Below are positions 63,428 to 64,000 of a stretch of 64,000 nucleotides of DNA, piece after piece. The DNA is taken from assembly GCA_964463285.1 (NCBI GenBank), contig CAYXBB010000002.1, positions 1 to 64,000 on the forward strand. The letters are read 5' to 3'. Positions within the stretch are counted from its first letter, which is position 1. Every line of letters starts with the position of its first letter. Under the pieces are notes generated by a model. The model made no database searches, was not told the DNA's origin, and was given only the letters and a program-made list of their open reading frames with translations. Made by a program: the position numbers and the translations under genes. This DNA comes from JAAZLS01 sp964463285. Its GTDB lineage: Bacteria > Bacillota > Dethiobacteria > DTU022.

Positions 63428-63566
63428 AGCCCTCACTCCTTATGTTTCTTCGGGAAGCATCCGAATAAAAGTAGGAAATAATATTCCTAATTCCATAAGA
63501 TGCCAAAGACTATACTCGAAGAAGCTATGTTCTCGATTTTAAAAATTTAAGTCCAATTATATATCT

Positions 63567-63582
63567 TGCAATTACTATGCCA
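63567..63582 (-). promoter_or_regulatory. Sigma-54 (-24/-12) promoter of the AOR-aminotransferase operon
   Basis: On the minus strand TGGCATAGTAATTGCA matches the sigma-54 consensus TGGCAC-N5-TTGCA in all but one core base, with exact GG-N10-GC spacing. It lies about 140 bases before the AOR start. Such a promoter needs an AAA+ activator bound upstream; none is coded in this window. Confidence 0.8.
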
Positions 63583-63636
63583 CCCCCGAGCAGCTCTTTT
63601 CCAACAAAGCCCGGCTACAAGCGCACTGCAGGGGGC

Positions 63637-63652
63637 TGCAAATAAAATTCCA
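63637..63652 (-). promoter_or_regulatory. Second sigma-54-like element upstream of AOR
   Basis: On the minus strand TGGAATTTTATTTGCA has GG-N10-GC spacing and a perfect TTGCA -12 box; the -24 box differs from TGGCAC at two positions. It is 70 bases upstream of the stronger element and in the same orientation, so it may be an alternative start or a decoy binding site. Confidence 0.45.
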
Positions 63653-63663
63653 CTGGAATATAT

Positions 63664-63819
63664 CTAATGCCAGTAAAAAAAAAACCCTTGCAGCAATATC
63701 GCTTCAATCCCACAAACTAACCCGAGCACTATTGTAATCTTTTTTCCGAACTGGGTTTGTTCCAGCTCGGTAGCGTCTTTCTCAACATATTTTGTATAAA
63801 AATCAACTGTAAATAACAC
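63664..63819 (-). CDS. Possible small single-span membrane protein (51 aa)
   Basis: From a GTG at 63819, five bases after GAGG, a 51-residue frame encodes a charged front (KYVEKDATELEQTQFGKK) followed by a hydrophobic helix (ITIVLGLVCGIEAILLQ) and an aromatic end. A TTG at 63867 would extend it but has a weak site. I do not recognise it. It lies just upstream of the AOR control region, on the same strand. Confidence 0.35.
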   Translation of the reverse strand: MLFTVDFYTKYVEKDATELEQTQFGKKITIVLGLVCGIEAILLQGFFFYWH

Positions 63820-63959
63820 CTGCGCCTCAAACCTTGAAAATATGTGTGGGAAGAAGATTAAACTCAATTTTAGATCCCCGTTTCCATTTCACTACCGATC
63901 TCTTTGATGCTTACAAAAGCCGAGTGTAAACTTTAAATATATCAGTTACAGTTATAACC

Positions 63960-63981
63960 AGAACTGTTTATAAACAATTCT
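63960..63981. promoter_or_regulatory. Near-perfect 22-base palindrome, possible activator site
   Basis: AGAACTGTTTA and TAAACAATTCT form an inverted repeat of 22 bases with one mismatched pair. It lies about 380 bases upstream of the sigma-54 promoter, and a partial copy (TTTATAAA) follows. It could bind a regulator of the AOR operon or of a gene beyond the window edge. Confidence 0.4.
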
Positions 63982-64000
63982 ATTTATAAAATTGCTACGA

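Larger units (their letters stand above)
63428..63663 (-). other. AOR operon control region
   Basis: This 236-base leader holds two sigma-54-like elements (63567-63582 and about 63637-63652) and the AOR ribosome site AAGGAG. The predicted start from the nearer element would give an untranslated leader of about 125 bases. No gene or riboswitch is seen in it. Confidence 0.6.

Noticed and set aside
1..64000. CRISPR array, prophage or insertion sequence
   Set aside because: No regularly spaced direct repeats, no cas, integrase or transposase-like proteins were seen in any frame.

Overview
The window looks like chromosomal DNA of an anaerobic, Gram-positive Clostridia-type bacterium, probably of a syntrophic or acetogenic lineage. 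The reasons are the glycolytic, secG and smpB gene order, a long-form hpf, SigL-type rpoN, whiA and rapZ, an S-box before metK, a B12-dependent ribonucleotide reductase, a CooC-type nickel ATPase and a tungsten-type aldehyde:ferredoxin oxidoreductase. Almost every gene is on the minus strand. By eye the housekeeping genes are GC-rich, while about 35.7-40.0 kb is clearly AT-rich. I saw no transposase, CRISPR array or tRNA.

Reading in the direction of transcription (right to left), 31-1 kb is a core block: split transketolase, ilvC, the ftsE-ftsX-EnvC-like hydrolase-CtpA-MinJ-like division cluster, a GDT1-type cation exporter, uvrB-uvrA-uvrC-rapZ-whiA-rpoN, then pgk-tpiA-gpmI-eno, secG, an HD protein, rnr, a nitroreductase, smpB and the 5' end of tmRNA at the left edge. 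gapA and cggR are missing before pgk, and yvcK is missing between rapZ and whiA. To the right are secA-prfB (prfB with a programmed +1 frameshift) and yitT.

The middle (35.7-50 kb) starts with an AT-rich importer operon (binding lipoprotein, SAM methyltransferase, BtuC-type permease, ATPase). It sits behind a structured leader RNA with a GAAA tetraloop, a receptor-like internal loop and an intrinsic terminator. I read this leader as a possible Moco/Tuco riboswitch. Next come hpf, a ComFC-like protein, recD2, metK with its SAM-I riboswitch, a small membrane protein, fabZ and nrdJ.

The right end (50-64 kb) is accessory metabolism. A tightly coupled MoxR-CoxE(VWA)-CooC-phosphoribosyltransferase operon suggests a metal-centre assembly module. 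It is followed by a sodium/solute symporter with a 36-residue partner, two tandem copies of a saccharopine-dehydrogenase-like gene, a CBS protein, and an AOR-aminotransferase operon joined by an ATGA overlap behind a near-consensus sigma-54 promoter. Together these suggest uptake of an amino acid or amine, deamination to an aldehyde, and ferredoxin-linked oxidation of the aldehyde under sigma-54 control. The substrate cannot be told from sequence. The tungsten or molybdenum need of AOR would fit the proposed oxyanion importer at 35.7-39.9 kb.
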